Shown in pieces: positions 23,421 through 34,107 of a stretch of 64,000 bases of DNA (its first letter is position 1; each line of letters starts with the position of its first letter). Position numbers and translations under genes: made by a program. Where the stretch lies: the NCBI GenBank assembly GCA_007570785.1, contig ML660774.1, positions 5,449,433 through 5,513,432 on the forward strand, read 5' to 3'. The stretch comes from Antilocapra americana. Lineage: Eukaryota; Chordata; Mammalia; Artiodactyla; Antilocapridae. Below the pieces are notes generated by a model. The model was not told the DNA's origin and made no database searches. It saw only the letters and a list, made by a program, of their open reading frames with translations.

Positions 23421-23802
23421 ATAAATACAAGGTACAGTTGTACCTACACTAATTAAAGTCATAGCAAATATCCAGGCGATGTAGCAAAAATCGATGATAT
23501 TTGATGGAGTTAAAAGTTCATGTCATCAAAAGGTTTGAGAGAAGGTACATTTTTATTCAAAATTGACATTTTATTTAAAATAGCTTTATAAAACTAATAA
23601 ATGTAGCACATCTAGAGTTCAGTGAAAAACAGTTATCAATTCTGGATCCTGAAATAACAGGATTGTTCTCAGTACCGGACTCCCCATACAGACATGTAGA
23701 TAACTTCTTATATCCTTTCCTTGATCATTGATTTGTATGTATGTGTATATGATCTATTTAAAATATATAGATATATAATGAAATAGACATATAGATACAT
23801 AA
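23421..23802. other. AT-rich intron
   Basis: Unique sequence ending in a TATA/ATAG-rich stretch at 23735-23800. No gene. Confidence 0.4.
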
Positions 23803-23998
23803 AATGAAAGTAAAAGTCGCTCAGTCATGTCTGACTCTTTGCAACCCCATGTACTATACAGTTCATGGAATTCTCCATACCAGAATACTGGAGTAGGTAG
23901 ATTCCCTTCTCCAGGGAATCTTTCCAACCCAGGGATCAAATCCAGGTCTCCCGCATTGCAGGCAGATTCTTTACTAGCTGCATCACCAGGGAAGCCCA
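23803..23998 (-). mobile_element. Bov-tA SINE, antisense
   Basis: 'agtcgctcagtcatgtctgac', 'ctttccaacccagggatcaaa', 'cccgcattgcaggcagattc' and 'catcaccagggaagcccag' show a full reverse copy. It is inserted in an AT-rich simple stretch, and its flanks are too low in complexity to call a duplication. Confidence 0.92.
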
Positions 23999-24142
23999 GA
24001 TATATAAAAGTAAATATGATAAATTAAAAATAGATATAATATATATTTATATATGGATCATACACACACCTACATACATACATAAGTATGTTTGTATAAT
24101 CTTTGCCCCATGGTTTAAGTTACTAGCTTAAAAATAAGTCTT

Positions 24143-24262
24143 GGGATTTCCCTGGCAGTTCAGTGATTAAAAATCCAAGCTTCTACCACAGGGAGCACAG
24201 GTTTGAGACCTCATTGAAGATGTAAGATCCCACAAGTAGCACAATGTGGCCAAAAAAATTGA
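24143..24262 (+). mobile_element. CHR-type tRNA SINE (short form)
   Basis: 'gggatttccctggcagttcag', 'gcacaggtttgagacctcatt', 'gtaagatcccacaagtagcac' and 'atgtggccaaaaaaattg' give the expected order. Strongly diverged. Confidence 0.75.
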
Positions 24263-25198
24263 AGAATAAGTCTTTGTACCTTAGTAACTCCCGCATGGTT
24301 TTGCACTAGCTATACTGTCTTTTTTGCATAAAAACAAAAGGCATATTTACCAACATAAAATTATACAACGAGATTTGATTTATTAGCAAACACTCAAGGA
24401 ATTACCCAACATTCATTTTTTTAAAAATACACAAAAGGAGTCAAAAAACAGACCACAAGTGACATGCCTGAGAAATAGAAATAGGCTATAAAAAGCCAGA
24501 ATGGTGGTTATTATTTGCTTATGCATGTTTGCATATGGAAAACTGTGACTTGGTGAAATGATTATTCAGACTAAACTGAATAATTGATTTGCTTTAACTG
24601 GTTAGTATCAAAGCAATCAGTCGGAAGTAGGCTTGCTCTTCCAACTGATTTTTATAGACATGTTAAAGTTCACAAAGAGAAATCTTAAAATTTTGACAGA
24701 CAGCAGCTGGAGATTCCTGGGGGACTGAAAAGTGTTTGAATGAAATGTCAGTTGCTACAGAAAACAAGTATAAAACATTCCCTTATAATGGACTGTGTCT
24801 CATTTCCTGTGAGTGGAGCACCATTGTCTAGATTGTACAAAATGTGCTTAAAGGCAACTTAAATTGTTTAAATGAACCTATTTAGGAAGTTTAAAGACTT
24901 CAGATAATGATTAGAATTTTTTAACCATTTAATCATTTTTTGTATTGTATGGTATCAGTAACACAAGTAAAATGATAGGTGATGACAGAAATAATAAAAA
25001 TGGAACTTTAGACCAATTTTAATTATAAAATATTATAAGTGTTTATATCCATGCCCTGAATTTATGTTAGTTACTTAGCATTACACATCATTGGAAGACA
25101 CAGAGAAGTATATGGATAATACTCACTAGTTTCTATTTTGGTATTTATGCTTTTATTTTTTATCTGTGTGTATATTTTTTTAATTAAAATTGCAATTT
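24263..25198. other. AT-rich intron
   Basis: No gene, RNA or recognisable repeat. Confidence 0.45.
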
Positions 25199-25322
25199 CT
25201 GGGAGTTCCCTCATGGTCTAGTGGCTAGAATTCAGTGCCTTCACTGCTGTGGCTTGGGTTCAAATGATCAGCGAATTGAAATTCCACAAGCATCATGTAT
25301 GCTTGAAAAAAAAAATGCAATT
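25199..25322 (+). mobile_element. CHR-type tRNA SINE (short form)
   Basis: 'ctgggagttccctcatggtc', 'tagtggctagaattcagtgcc', 'gcttgggttcaaatgatcag', ending in an A10 run. Flanks 'attgcaatttct' and 'aatgcaatttct' form a likely target duplication (TGCAATTTCT on both sides). Confidence 0.8.
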
Positions 25323-25329
25323 TCTGTTT

Positions 25330-25860
25330 TGACCTAAGTTTCTCCACATTATTAGACTTTCTTCTTCAACATAATTCTCTTCCATGCTTTGATTTATCAT
25401 AATTTGTTTTAACATATCCACTACTTTTGGACATCTAGATTGTTTGAATTTTCAGTTTCATAAATTGTGTTGTGATAACAATTCTAGTGGATAAATCTTT
25501 GCCTCTAATTCTGTATCCCTTAATACCTTAGGATAAATTCTTGGAAGTGGAATATCAGAGGGAAAGGGTATGAAGGGTATATACAATTTAAAGCATTTGA
25601 TAGACCCTGTCAAAATGCCCTGAAAAAAAAATTTGTATCAATTTACACTCTCACTAGAAATATTAAAAAGTGTCTTTTCCTGTAAGCCATTGACAAGGAT
25701 GTTACCATGCTTAAAATTTTGGCAACTAGATGGAAACATAGTATCTTACTTGTGTATTTTCATTTGAGTAATAGGTTAAATATAGTCTCATGTGTGTGTG
25801 TACTGGTTGTATTTCTTTTGTGAATTGTCAGTTTATTATGCCCTTTGCACATTATTCTAC
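25330..25860 (-). mobile_element. Old L1/HAL1-like fragment, antisense
   Basis: 'ctacttttggacatctagattg', 'gtgttgtgataacaattc', 'ataaattcttggaagtggaat', 'tatcaatttacactctcacta' and 'ccctttgcacattattctac' follow an antisense old L1 3' region. It matches the family seen at 7170-7660. Confidence 0.65.
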
Positions 25861-26420
25861 TCGGGGTGGAGAAACGAGTCTCTCAGAACATCAGGAAACT
25901 GGAGGAGGAGGCAGCATCCAAGGACATCAGGACACTGACTCTGCTTTTTTCCACCTTGTGTACATCTGGCCGTGATGAGACAGGTTTGGTTGCAGGAGGA
26001 CCTGATATAAATAAACGCCTCCTTAAATGCAGGCCTTCTGCTTATAGACATCTGTGTGAGTTCCCCAGTAGTGATGAATAATGACACGAACTCCAGCTCT
26101 GAAAGAGCTGCAGCACAGGACAGATGTAACGGCCTCCACTCCATCAGGACTCCACCTTGCTTAAACAGCTGCACACTCCTTACTAGAGATTCTAGGTGCC
26201 AAGAAAATCTGTATTGACTCCAGCTTGGAGAAGCAAGTTCATTGCCACGAAGTTTCTGTATCCTTATTAAATAAATGAAAAACTTAAAGCAGGTGATAGT
26301 AACAGTGGGAGGTAAATTTCTTTCCATCAATCCATAGGCTGTTGGAAAAGATACAGGAGGTATAGTTACACACGTACATAGACATTTTTTTTTCTTATGG
26401 AATTGCATAGGTTTCATGAA
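25861..26420. other. Unexplained island with the longest open frame (minus strand)
   Basis: After the L1 edge the composition changes to a purine-rich stretch (gaaactggaggaggaggcagc) and stays moderately GC-rich. The minus strand is open for 186 codons at 25857-26417. The predicted peptide is Ser/Cys/Leu-rich, with no domain I recognise, no signal peptide-like start and no splice sites that stand out. There is an AATAAA at about 26006 on the + strand. It could be a non-coding exon, an old repeat or chance. Confidence 0.3.
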
Positions 26421-26738
26421 GCAAGAATCTTAGTAATCCCTTGTCTCTTTTAAAATATCTAAATATTAATATGCCATTAAGTGCTTTCCTCAGTTTAATT
26501 TTGTATTTATTCATTTATTTGGTATCCTTGGGTGGGCTTGAACCATTTCATTTTTGACAGAATTTTTTAGAAGCTTTAAAATATAGTTATCAATTATTTT
26601 CCTTGCAGCTTGTTTATGCCTAGAAATGTTGACTTTACCCCTAGAACAAATAATCAGTTTTATTTTCTTCACTTTCGTATGTTTTGTTTTTTTACATTTA
26701 ATCTATCTGAATTTTTAGATATAGTCTGTGGTGTACAA

Positions 26739-26827
26739 GGGCTTCCCTGGTGGCTCAGCTGGTAAAGAATCCACCTGCAATGCAGGAGACCTGAGTTCAA
26801 TCCCTGGGTTGGGTACACCTGGGTTGA
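26739..26827 (+). mobile_element. Truncated Bov-tA: tRNA half only, with perfect target duplication
   Basis: GGGCTTCCCTGGTGGCTCAG through 'gttcaatccctgggttggg' is the tRNA-derived half. The BovA half is absent and the copy ends in a short 'tacacctgggttgag' echo. GTGGTGTACAA occurs immediately before (26728-26738) and after (26828-26838). Confidence 0.9.
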
Positions 26828-26980
26828 GTGGTGTACAAATTTAAATTGATTTCCTTCACACAATTTTCTTTTATAAATGTCATTTAATTAGGGATTGTTC
26901 ATAATGTCCAGTGAATACATGCCAATCTACTTAAATTTTGGCAATAAGACATCAATAAAACTTAGTTAATTTTTTGCAAA

Positions 26981-27026
26981 AAAAATTCTTTGCAAAGAAT
27001 TTTTGCTATTAATTCTTTGCAAAGAA
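26981..27026. repeat. Duplicated palindrome with TTCTTTGCAAAGAA core
   Basis: 26981-27004 is a perfect 24-nt palindrome centred on TTTGCAAA. The 14-nt core (26986-26999) recurs exactly at 27013-27026. A partial extension (TTTTTGC before, TTTTTGC after) surrounds the first copy. Confidence 0.85.
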
Positions 27027-29499
27027 ATAGGGTAAGATTTATGAAATATTTTATACAATAGTAGTAGATACTAAATTCAGGTTTGGTAGTTTCTAAGAGA
27101 TCTAGAATGTTAACTAAAAGTAAACATTTTAAGGAATGCACAATTAACCAGTAACAGTATCATATGTAACTCTTAGGCATTGCAAAAAATATATAGTAGA
27201 AAACAGACTCACATAGATTTGTGGACTTTACGTATAATAGCAGCAGTTATGAGATCTATTTTTTATTAAAAAATAAAGCATGAAACCTGCTAAAGTCAGG
27301 TTGCATTATGCACGTATTTTGTGGACCTCCTTGCCTTAAGTAATTTGACGTATTTTTAAAGAATAACATTGGACCTTTTGCTCTCAGGCCTACAGACTTG
27401 AAGATACAGGGCATTACAAAGAGAAAACAATTACAAGACAAAGCAATTAAATGAAATGGTTTAGCAACATGGCTAAATTGCACACTGAAAAGATAAAAGT
27501 AATAAAGTTTTAGAAAAGGAAAGATTTTGAAGAATTCATAGAATTCCAGCAAGATTTTGAAGGTAGTAAAATATGTTGAAATCTGGCAGAAAAGAAGTAC
27601 ATGCTTACAGTTGGAAGAACTTGGAGAAATGCTTGGAAGCACCAAAGGAAACAGTAGTAGCCTCCTTGGTCATGGGGAACACTGGAAGCTAAAGTTGACA
27701 GTTAAATGGAATCCACTTGTGAAGAGCTGTCAGTGTCATGATGAAAGAGCTAAGATAGTTTCTGCAGGCCATGTCTGTCCAGTCCACCTCTTAAAACAGA
27801 GCGGAGACACGATGAATGGCCTGCATGAAGGCCGACTTGGGATGGATGAGCCATGGTTCCATACACTATAAATAGAAAGGTGTTATGCTGAACCGAGAGG
27901 ACAGGTGCAGTGGGATTTTCAGGACTTTGTCATGTGAAAAAGACAGGAGCTAAAGATGAGTGCAGAACCTGGAAAGATGTGGCTGCGGTAGGAAAATAAA
28001 TAACGAAAGGCCACAGAAAGAGTTGAAATAGACTGTCATCTGCACAATTACATGAAGCCATCGTGCAGAAGAGTGCATATTGCAGTTGATGAAGCAGTAA
28101 GCAGTAGGAAAAAGATGTTATCAAAAACTAAAAACATGTGGATTTAAGGGAGTATACAATGATTTTATTCAAAAATAAGATGGACAGTGAATAATAGCAG
28201 ATCTAATACAAACTCAAAAGAGATGCTTATTTCTCCCTCTTTTCCTGAAAAATCCCTTAGAACAAGACACTTAGTTATCAGACACTATTGGTAAGAATTC
28301 TATCTGTTCTGTTCTGGTGCACTAATTTGCTACTAGAGGCAGAGCCTCAGTGACTGAAAAGCAGAGTCCGAGAATATTTTATCCCCATGCGTTTTAGTTG
28401 TGTCCTGCCAGATCTCAAAGCAATCACTCCATAAAATGGATTTCCTGTGCTCTTGACTTTGTACTTATCTTCACTCTGGCTATAATGAGCGTTTTGCAAC
28501 TAACGTGTTTTCCATGGGAACCACCAGAAAAATCATGATGGTATAAGGAGGAAGGCTGCAAAATTATTAATAGTAAACCTTATTCCACTTCTACCAGTGG
28601 GTCTCATTCCTGATTAAGATTTTTTATCAGTATGATTGAATTCTGTAGATGGCTTGATGAAGGCAAGGGGGTGCCCTAACACTGGGCCAGTAGGCACTGC
28701 AGTGCTGTAGAGACAAAGGATTTAAATTCCAGTAGCTCTTATGGTCCATATTTGCATTTCTAAGGGTCTAGATGTAAACTTTGTGGTTTCACCTTTAGTA
28801 CATTGTGATTATTATACTTTATCTCAAAATCTTAAGAGATCAGTACAGAGGGTCAGAAGAGAAGCAGTGTTTCTTTAAAGCATTGCAGTGATTTTGCCTC
28901 TCTATTCCTATTGCTAAAGGGATAAAAAGGATGAAAAGGAATCCATTTGGTGGTGGACAGTTTGTCCTTCAAGGGATGAAAATATTGCCATATCTACCCA
29001 TGATGTGAATATTGCCATATTTACCCTTGGGTTACTTCCACCATGTTTCAAGTGGTTTGTACCAAGTATATAGCTCATTAATAGTTGACAGCTGTAAGGC
29101 AAGATTTTGCTTCCTGAAAAAATACTAGGAAGGCTCAGTACTTAGACTGACCTTTCGCATGAGATATATTTCTCATCCTATCTTAATTAGGAAACTTTAC
29201 ACACAAAAATCCTCTGACTCCAACCAATTCTGATTCTGCTGTGATGACATCATTCCTTTATGGAACAGTTTGTATTCTTTCCAAAATCCTTTCAAAATTC
29301 TTTCGAAATCCTTTGGCATCCCATGGAAAGTATCACTGCTCTGCAGAAGGATTTTGAAAATATTTACTTTGTAACAATGATAACTCATAAGGATTTTGGA
29401 TGTGTATGTTGTTATTGTTCTTTAGAAAAATCACTGTATGAAAATCCAAATGGCAGAGTAGAAGTTGACAGAGATAGAGGCAGAAACAGAGATAGATAT

Positions 29500-29700
29500 T
29501 TGTATTGTGTTGAGTACCTATTGTATTCAATCTGCTACCTCCTGAGATTTAGTAGTGTTATCCCTGTTTAACCAAGGAAAGAAAATTAAGGCTGAAAGAA
29601 TCTAAATATCTTGATATAGTTCCACTGGTAGTAAATGACAAGGCCGGGACTGAAAGCCGCTGTGTAAATTCCCCAACCCACTATCTGGTTCTCAATCCCA
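29500..29700 (+). mobile_element. MIR/L2-like relic
   Basis: 'gttgagtacctattgtattca', 'tatccctgtttaaccaagg', 'aaggctgaaagaatctaaa' and 'gacaaggccgggactgaaagc' follow the MIR order of 'tattatccccattttacaga ... gcagagccgggattcgaac'. Confidence 0.5.
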
Positions 29701-29914
29701 CTTGAGTGCGCCGCCTACTCTTGCATGGAATCTACTGGTACCTGGGCAACAGTATAGCAAATGTCCCCTCGGATCACCTGCTTTTCAAAGAGAAGAAACA
29801 AGCCTTGTGAATTTAAATTCATGTCACCTTGAGCTTCTGTGTAGTTGGATTTGTTTCATACTTCTTAGTCTAAGATATAATCCTCCTATTTTAAGAACAC
29901 AGTTTCACTGGCAC

Positions 29915-30055
29915 AATGCTAAGGGCACTTGATCATAAGTGGAAAGATCTGGGTTCTTTATGCTGGTTCTATCATTAACTTGGTTATCTTGGATCATCCA
30001 CCCAATGTCTTTGTGTCTGAATTCTTTCAAACTGTGCCTACTTATTAAACCATTT
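29915..30055 (+). mobile_element. MIR-like relic
   Basis: 'ggaaagatctgggttctttat', 'tatcattaacttggttatctt' and 'ccaatgtctttgtgtctgaa' resemble the MIR core, with strong divergence. Confidence 0.45.
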
Positions 30056-30569
30056 TAAAGAATATGCATGTTTATATTTTTGGTTAACCTTCCAAGGCTA
30101 ATGCTGAAAAGTTTTTTCTTGAGGATTTACCTTAAAGGAGGGAAGCGCACTGGGTTAGGATAAGTCCATCAAAGTGAAGAGAGAATCTAATAAACTACCT
30201 AAAGTAGCATGAAAAATTAGATTCATTGTTTGCATCCATCTCCAAGTTTCATTTGCTTTTGTATATGTCCCAGTAATACATTGATGAAGAATGGAACTAT
30301 GATCCTTAAACGAATACAAGATAAGTTGTTGCCTACAAAATTTTTTTATCTTTTGTTTTCACTAGCATTTCTATGTTACCCAGTCATTTCAAATTCCTAA
30401 GATAAATTATTTCAGTGCTAAGAGTTTTATCTATGTAAACATTGAGTATTGTATAGTATTTCATTATATTAGTTTAGGAAACTTGTTTTTTGTGATATTT
30501 AGGAAGAAATTTTGGGTGACCAGTTTGCTATATTTGGCAAGTAGGTCCTGGATGTTTAACAGATGAGTG

Positions 30570-31362
30570 AAAAAAATAACTTTCTGTCTGGCTTGCTTCA
30601 CTTAGCAAAATACTCTGTAGGTTCATGCATGTTGTCACAAATGACAAGATCTCAGTCTTTTTTTTTTTTTTTTAAAGTTAATATGCCTGTGTGTGTGTGT
30701 GTGTGTGTGTATGTGTGTTAAACATCATTTCCATTCATCTGTTTGTAGATACTTTAGCTTGCTTCCATATCTTGGCTATTGTAAATAATGCTTCAGTGAA
30801 CATAGGTATGCATAAATCTTTTCGAATTAGTGTTTTTATTTTCTTCAGATTAATACCCAGGGGACAGGATTGCTAGCTCATATGGTAATTCTATCTTCAG
30901 TTTTCTGAGGACCGTCCATACTGTCTTCCACAGTGACTGCACCAATTTACATTCCTACAGCAGTGCAGGAAGGTTCCCTTTTCTCTACATCTTCGAAAAT
31001 ACTGTATGCTTCCACTTCTTTGTGGAATATAGAAACAAAACAAATGAACAAATAAAACAGAAACAGACTCACAGATTCAGAGAACAAGCGAGTGGCTGCC
31101 AGAGGGGAGGGGGAGGGGATGGTGACATAGGTAGAAACGACCTATTTCCTGTGGGATGAAAAGGGGCAAACTACCAGCTATAAAGTAAGGAAGTCACATA
31201 TTTATTTTATAACTGGTAATAATATACAGCACAGGGAACATAGTCAATGATATTTTAGTAACTTTGTATGTTATGTAATCTATAAAAATATCAAATCACT
31301 ATGTTATGCATCTGAAGCTAATATAATATTGTAAATCAACTATACTTCAATTAAAAAACAAA
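30570..31362. mobile_element. L1 3' end with 5' inversion
   Basis: 30570-31000 is antisense L1 ORF2 end ('gcttccatatcttggctattg', 'ggacaggattgctagctcat', 'gactgcaccaatttacattcc'). 31000-31362 is sense L1 3' UTR ('cacttctttgtggaatatag', 'gggatgaaaaggggcaaac', 'ttgtaaatcaactatacttc') ending in A-rich sequence. The two halves are neighbours in L1, so the left part is an inversion made during insertion (twin priming). Confidence 0.85.
30689..30718. repeat. (TG)n microsatellite
   Basis: Eleven TG units then ATGTGTGT, inside the inverted half of the L1, preceded by a 15-16 T run at 30658-30673. Confidence 0.9.
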
Positions 31363-34107
31363 AATAACTGACATTACTCAAATATGTCAGTCTTTTAAAA
31401 AAGATGATCAAGCCAGCTTTAACAAACAAAAAATGGTAACACTGCCTCGTCCTCTTTCATGCACTTGGCAAAGAAAGATCTGATGTGGAACGTAGTGTTT
31501 GGTTTTAACCATGGTAATACTTGATTTCCATACACGAATCATTTCTACCCCAAACTTCCCCATGTATTGTTATCTCTGTCTTTCCTGAAATACTGCAGCT
31601 TCTCAAAACACAATCTGGTTCAGGTTATTATTTCACTGAAAGAATATTCATGTGATCATCGGCTTGTTTCTAGAGGAAATGATCTCTAGGAATCAATTCC
31701 TTAGCTTTGTGGGGCCAAAGAATCTGCCGGATGACTGAATGTCATCATCTGTAAGTCTGATGGAGACCTTGAGAGATGCCGGTGTCACTCTCTGTTAGGA
31801 AGCCTGAGACACAAGTGAAGTAGACACCGTGATTCTTCTGAGTTTGCCTGTATCTGGGTTTAATTAGAAATTTTTACATGACTTTTATCCCAAATTCTTG
31901 GCATGAAATGGAGCAATTTTGGTCCTCATCTTCATGTCATAATCCTTCCTATACTTGAGTAGCAAGACTTATCTTTCTTTTCTCAAAGCTAATTAGGCTC
32001 AATAGTCGTTCTTTGATAAATTGATCTTACCTCCTAGACCTAATCGTTTTCATTATTCACTGAGCATCTTCCCAATTCGTTATGTCTCCTTAGTTTTTGG
32101 GAGCCTCAAAATACACACACACACGCAATTTCTCTTGCCATTTTAATGATAGTAATATCACATTTCTGCTCAAAATTACCTTTAGTGCCTATGACATGTA
32201 TCAGCAGTAATGTTTAAAAGCAAAATACGTTTTCAATGGTTAAATTCTCCTTTATGGCCCTTGAATTCAATTTTGATCTGTGTGACGTTACTAGAACCAT
32301 TCAAATGAGTCTTTGCTTGTTACTTTTCCCTTCCTCTTCCTTTTTCATAAATTTCTTTGTAATTTCAACCTTGTATTTCTTTGGAATCTTTCATAAAAAA
32401 CACTTATTTCCCAGATCATATTTCCTCCCACAGATTAAGAACCAGAATTTGTGTGTGGCTCTCTTCTCACATCCTTTTATCCTACTAATTTTGTCCAGTT
32501 GTATTGTAATGTTTAGTTTACTATCCTGCTTATTAATTACCAGGCCCTCTACCCCTCTTTCTCTCCCTTCATGTGATCACTGTAGATTTGTTTGCCACTG
32601 GAATACTCAAATACATGTTTCTTCCAAGCTACAGTTCTTAATAAGCCAGGATGAGCAGTAAATGTCTATTTGAAAGGCTGACTTACTACCCATTCAATTC
32701 TTATTTCCTACCCTCTGAAAGTCCATGAGGCTTTAAAGAGACCTACATTTAAAAGGGAATACAATATGTTAGTTGCAGAAAGCCTGCACTACAAATGTGA
32801 TATTTTAGTTATTTCTGTTTTAAAAATATACCTTAGAGTAAGTACCTTATTTTAGATTGTCACTTACGGTGTTATATAGGTAAATTATGCAAACTCTCAT
32901 TAACAAAAATAAGTTGTTATTCTTTGCAAACACACTTCCAGTTTTAAAAAAAAAAAGAACTGCTGCTGGAGAACAGAATGGTAGCTGTCTTTTAGTAGCC
33001 TGCTTTCTTTTTTTTTCCTAATGGATATAAATCATTAGAAATAAATTGTGTTCTGTCATTGTAGCCGGTAATTGGTGACATTTTCTTGTCACCATGGGAT
33101 TATAAATAACAGCAATATACGTACTGTCAAAAGATTCGTTATGTTATGAAAAGCATAAACCAGTAGTCTGTTCCTTTTAACTATACTTTGCATATTTTCT
33201 ATGTTAAGTGCGACACTGATACTTTCAGCAATTTTTAAGGAATACTTGACAGCACAGACTTCATCATTAATGACTTCAGAGAGTTTCATTATGCTTTCAA
33301 TGTATTTTAATTATTTCATTTCTTCTACAGTCTACCTGGAAAATATATTCTTCAGAGAGTGTTTTGTTTGCAAACAGATATTTGATCCATAAAACAGATA
33401 GTGTTTTTTTTTTTACATTGGTAAAACATGTAAGAGATGTAAGCATTACATTTTAAAAGACTGTAAGCATTCATTTTAAAATGGGTCATGTTATAAGAAT
33501 GAAAACACAAGGACCTCAAATTTTTGCTTGTGTAATAAGTAGTGATAATCTGTCCTCAGGCCAAAGGAAGAATAATCCATTTGGAAGGAACATTCATGTG
33601 GACCAATCCTCTAATTAACTTGCTTCATTAATTGTTAAATTAGCACACAAAACACAACTTGCCCATTTGACTGTCCTGGCAATGTCACATATCTGTCACC
33701 TCTTAGACCACCACACCCCATAAAAGAAGAGAGTATCTCTGGTTCTCACTTTCAGTAGCTTCCATTGCTTCCTGGAAAGAAGTTTGTATTTTTCTTTGCT
33801 TCCTCAAAATTAAGACAGAACAGCTCCTGCTGGGTTATGGAGAGGGCTCAACAGACAAGCCCATTACAGCTCTTATTTGACCTCTGTCCTTCTGAACAAG
33901 TTTATCTGCCTCTCCCTGAAAGTCTCTGAAGCAAGACTTGAAGGTCATTACTTCCTGCCAGCTCGCTGGACTCATTTTGGGGAACTCTTGGCTTCACGAC
34001 TTCCCCATTGAGACGATGTGTTCTAAACTTCTCCCTTTGATTTTCTCTTTCCACTTATGCACATTTTTGAAGTTTATCTCAGATTCCTTCACTTTGAGAA
34101 AATAACA
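31363..34107. other. Intron, no recognised gene
   Basis: Unique AT-rich sequence. A 141-codon + strand frame at 32236-32661 is hydrophobic because the strand is pyrimidine-rich and has no splice or domain support. A short (CA)n lies near 32110. A direct repeat of 'gtaagcatt..attttaaaa' is at 33438-33480. Confidence 0.45.

Larger units (their letters stand above)
27027..30569. other. Long intron block, few recognisable repeats
   Basis: Mostly unique. Local direct repeats occur at 28979-29030 (two copies of an AATATTGCCATAT unit) and a TTTCAAAATCC-like cluster at 29280-29320. MIR/L2-like relics are noted separately. Frames of 103-129 codons at 27256-27871 and 29260-29571 are unsupported. Confidence 0.45.

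Noticed and set aside
27256..27871. Overlapping frames of 129 (minus) and 104 (plus) codons
   Set aside because: Opposite-strand frames in AT-rich intron with no recognisable domain or splice context.
32236..32661. 141-codon hydrophobic frame resembling a membrane protein
   Set aside because: The strand is pyrimidine-rich, which gives Phe/Leu/Ser-rich peptides by chance. No family match, splice signals or other coding sign.
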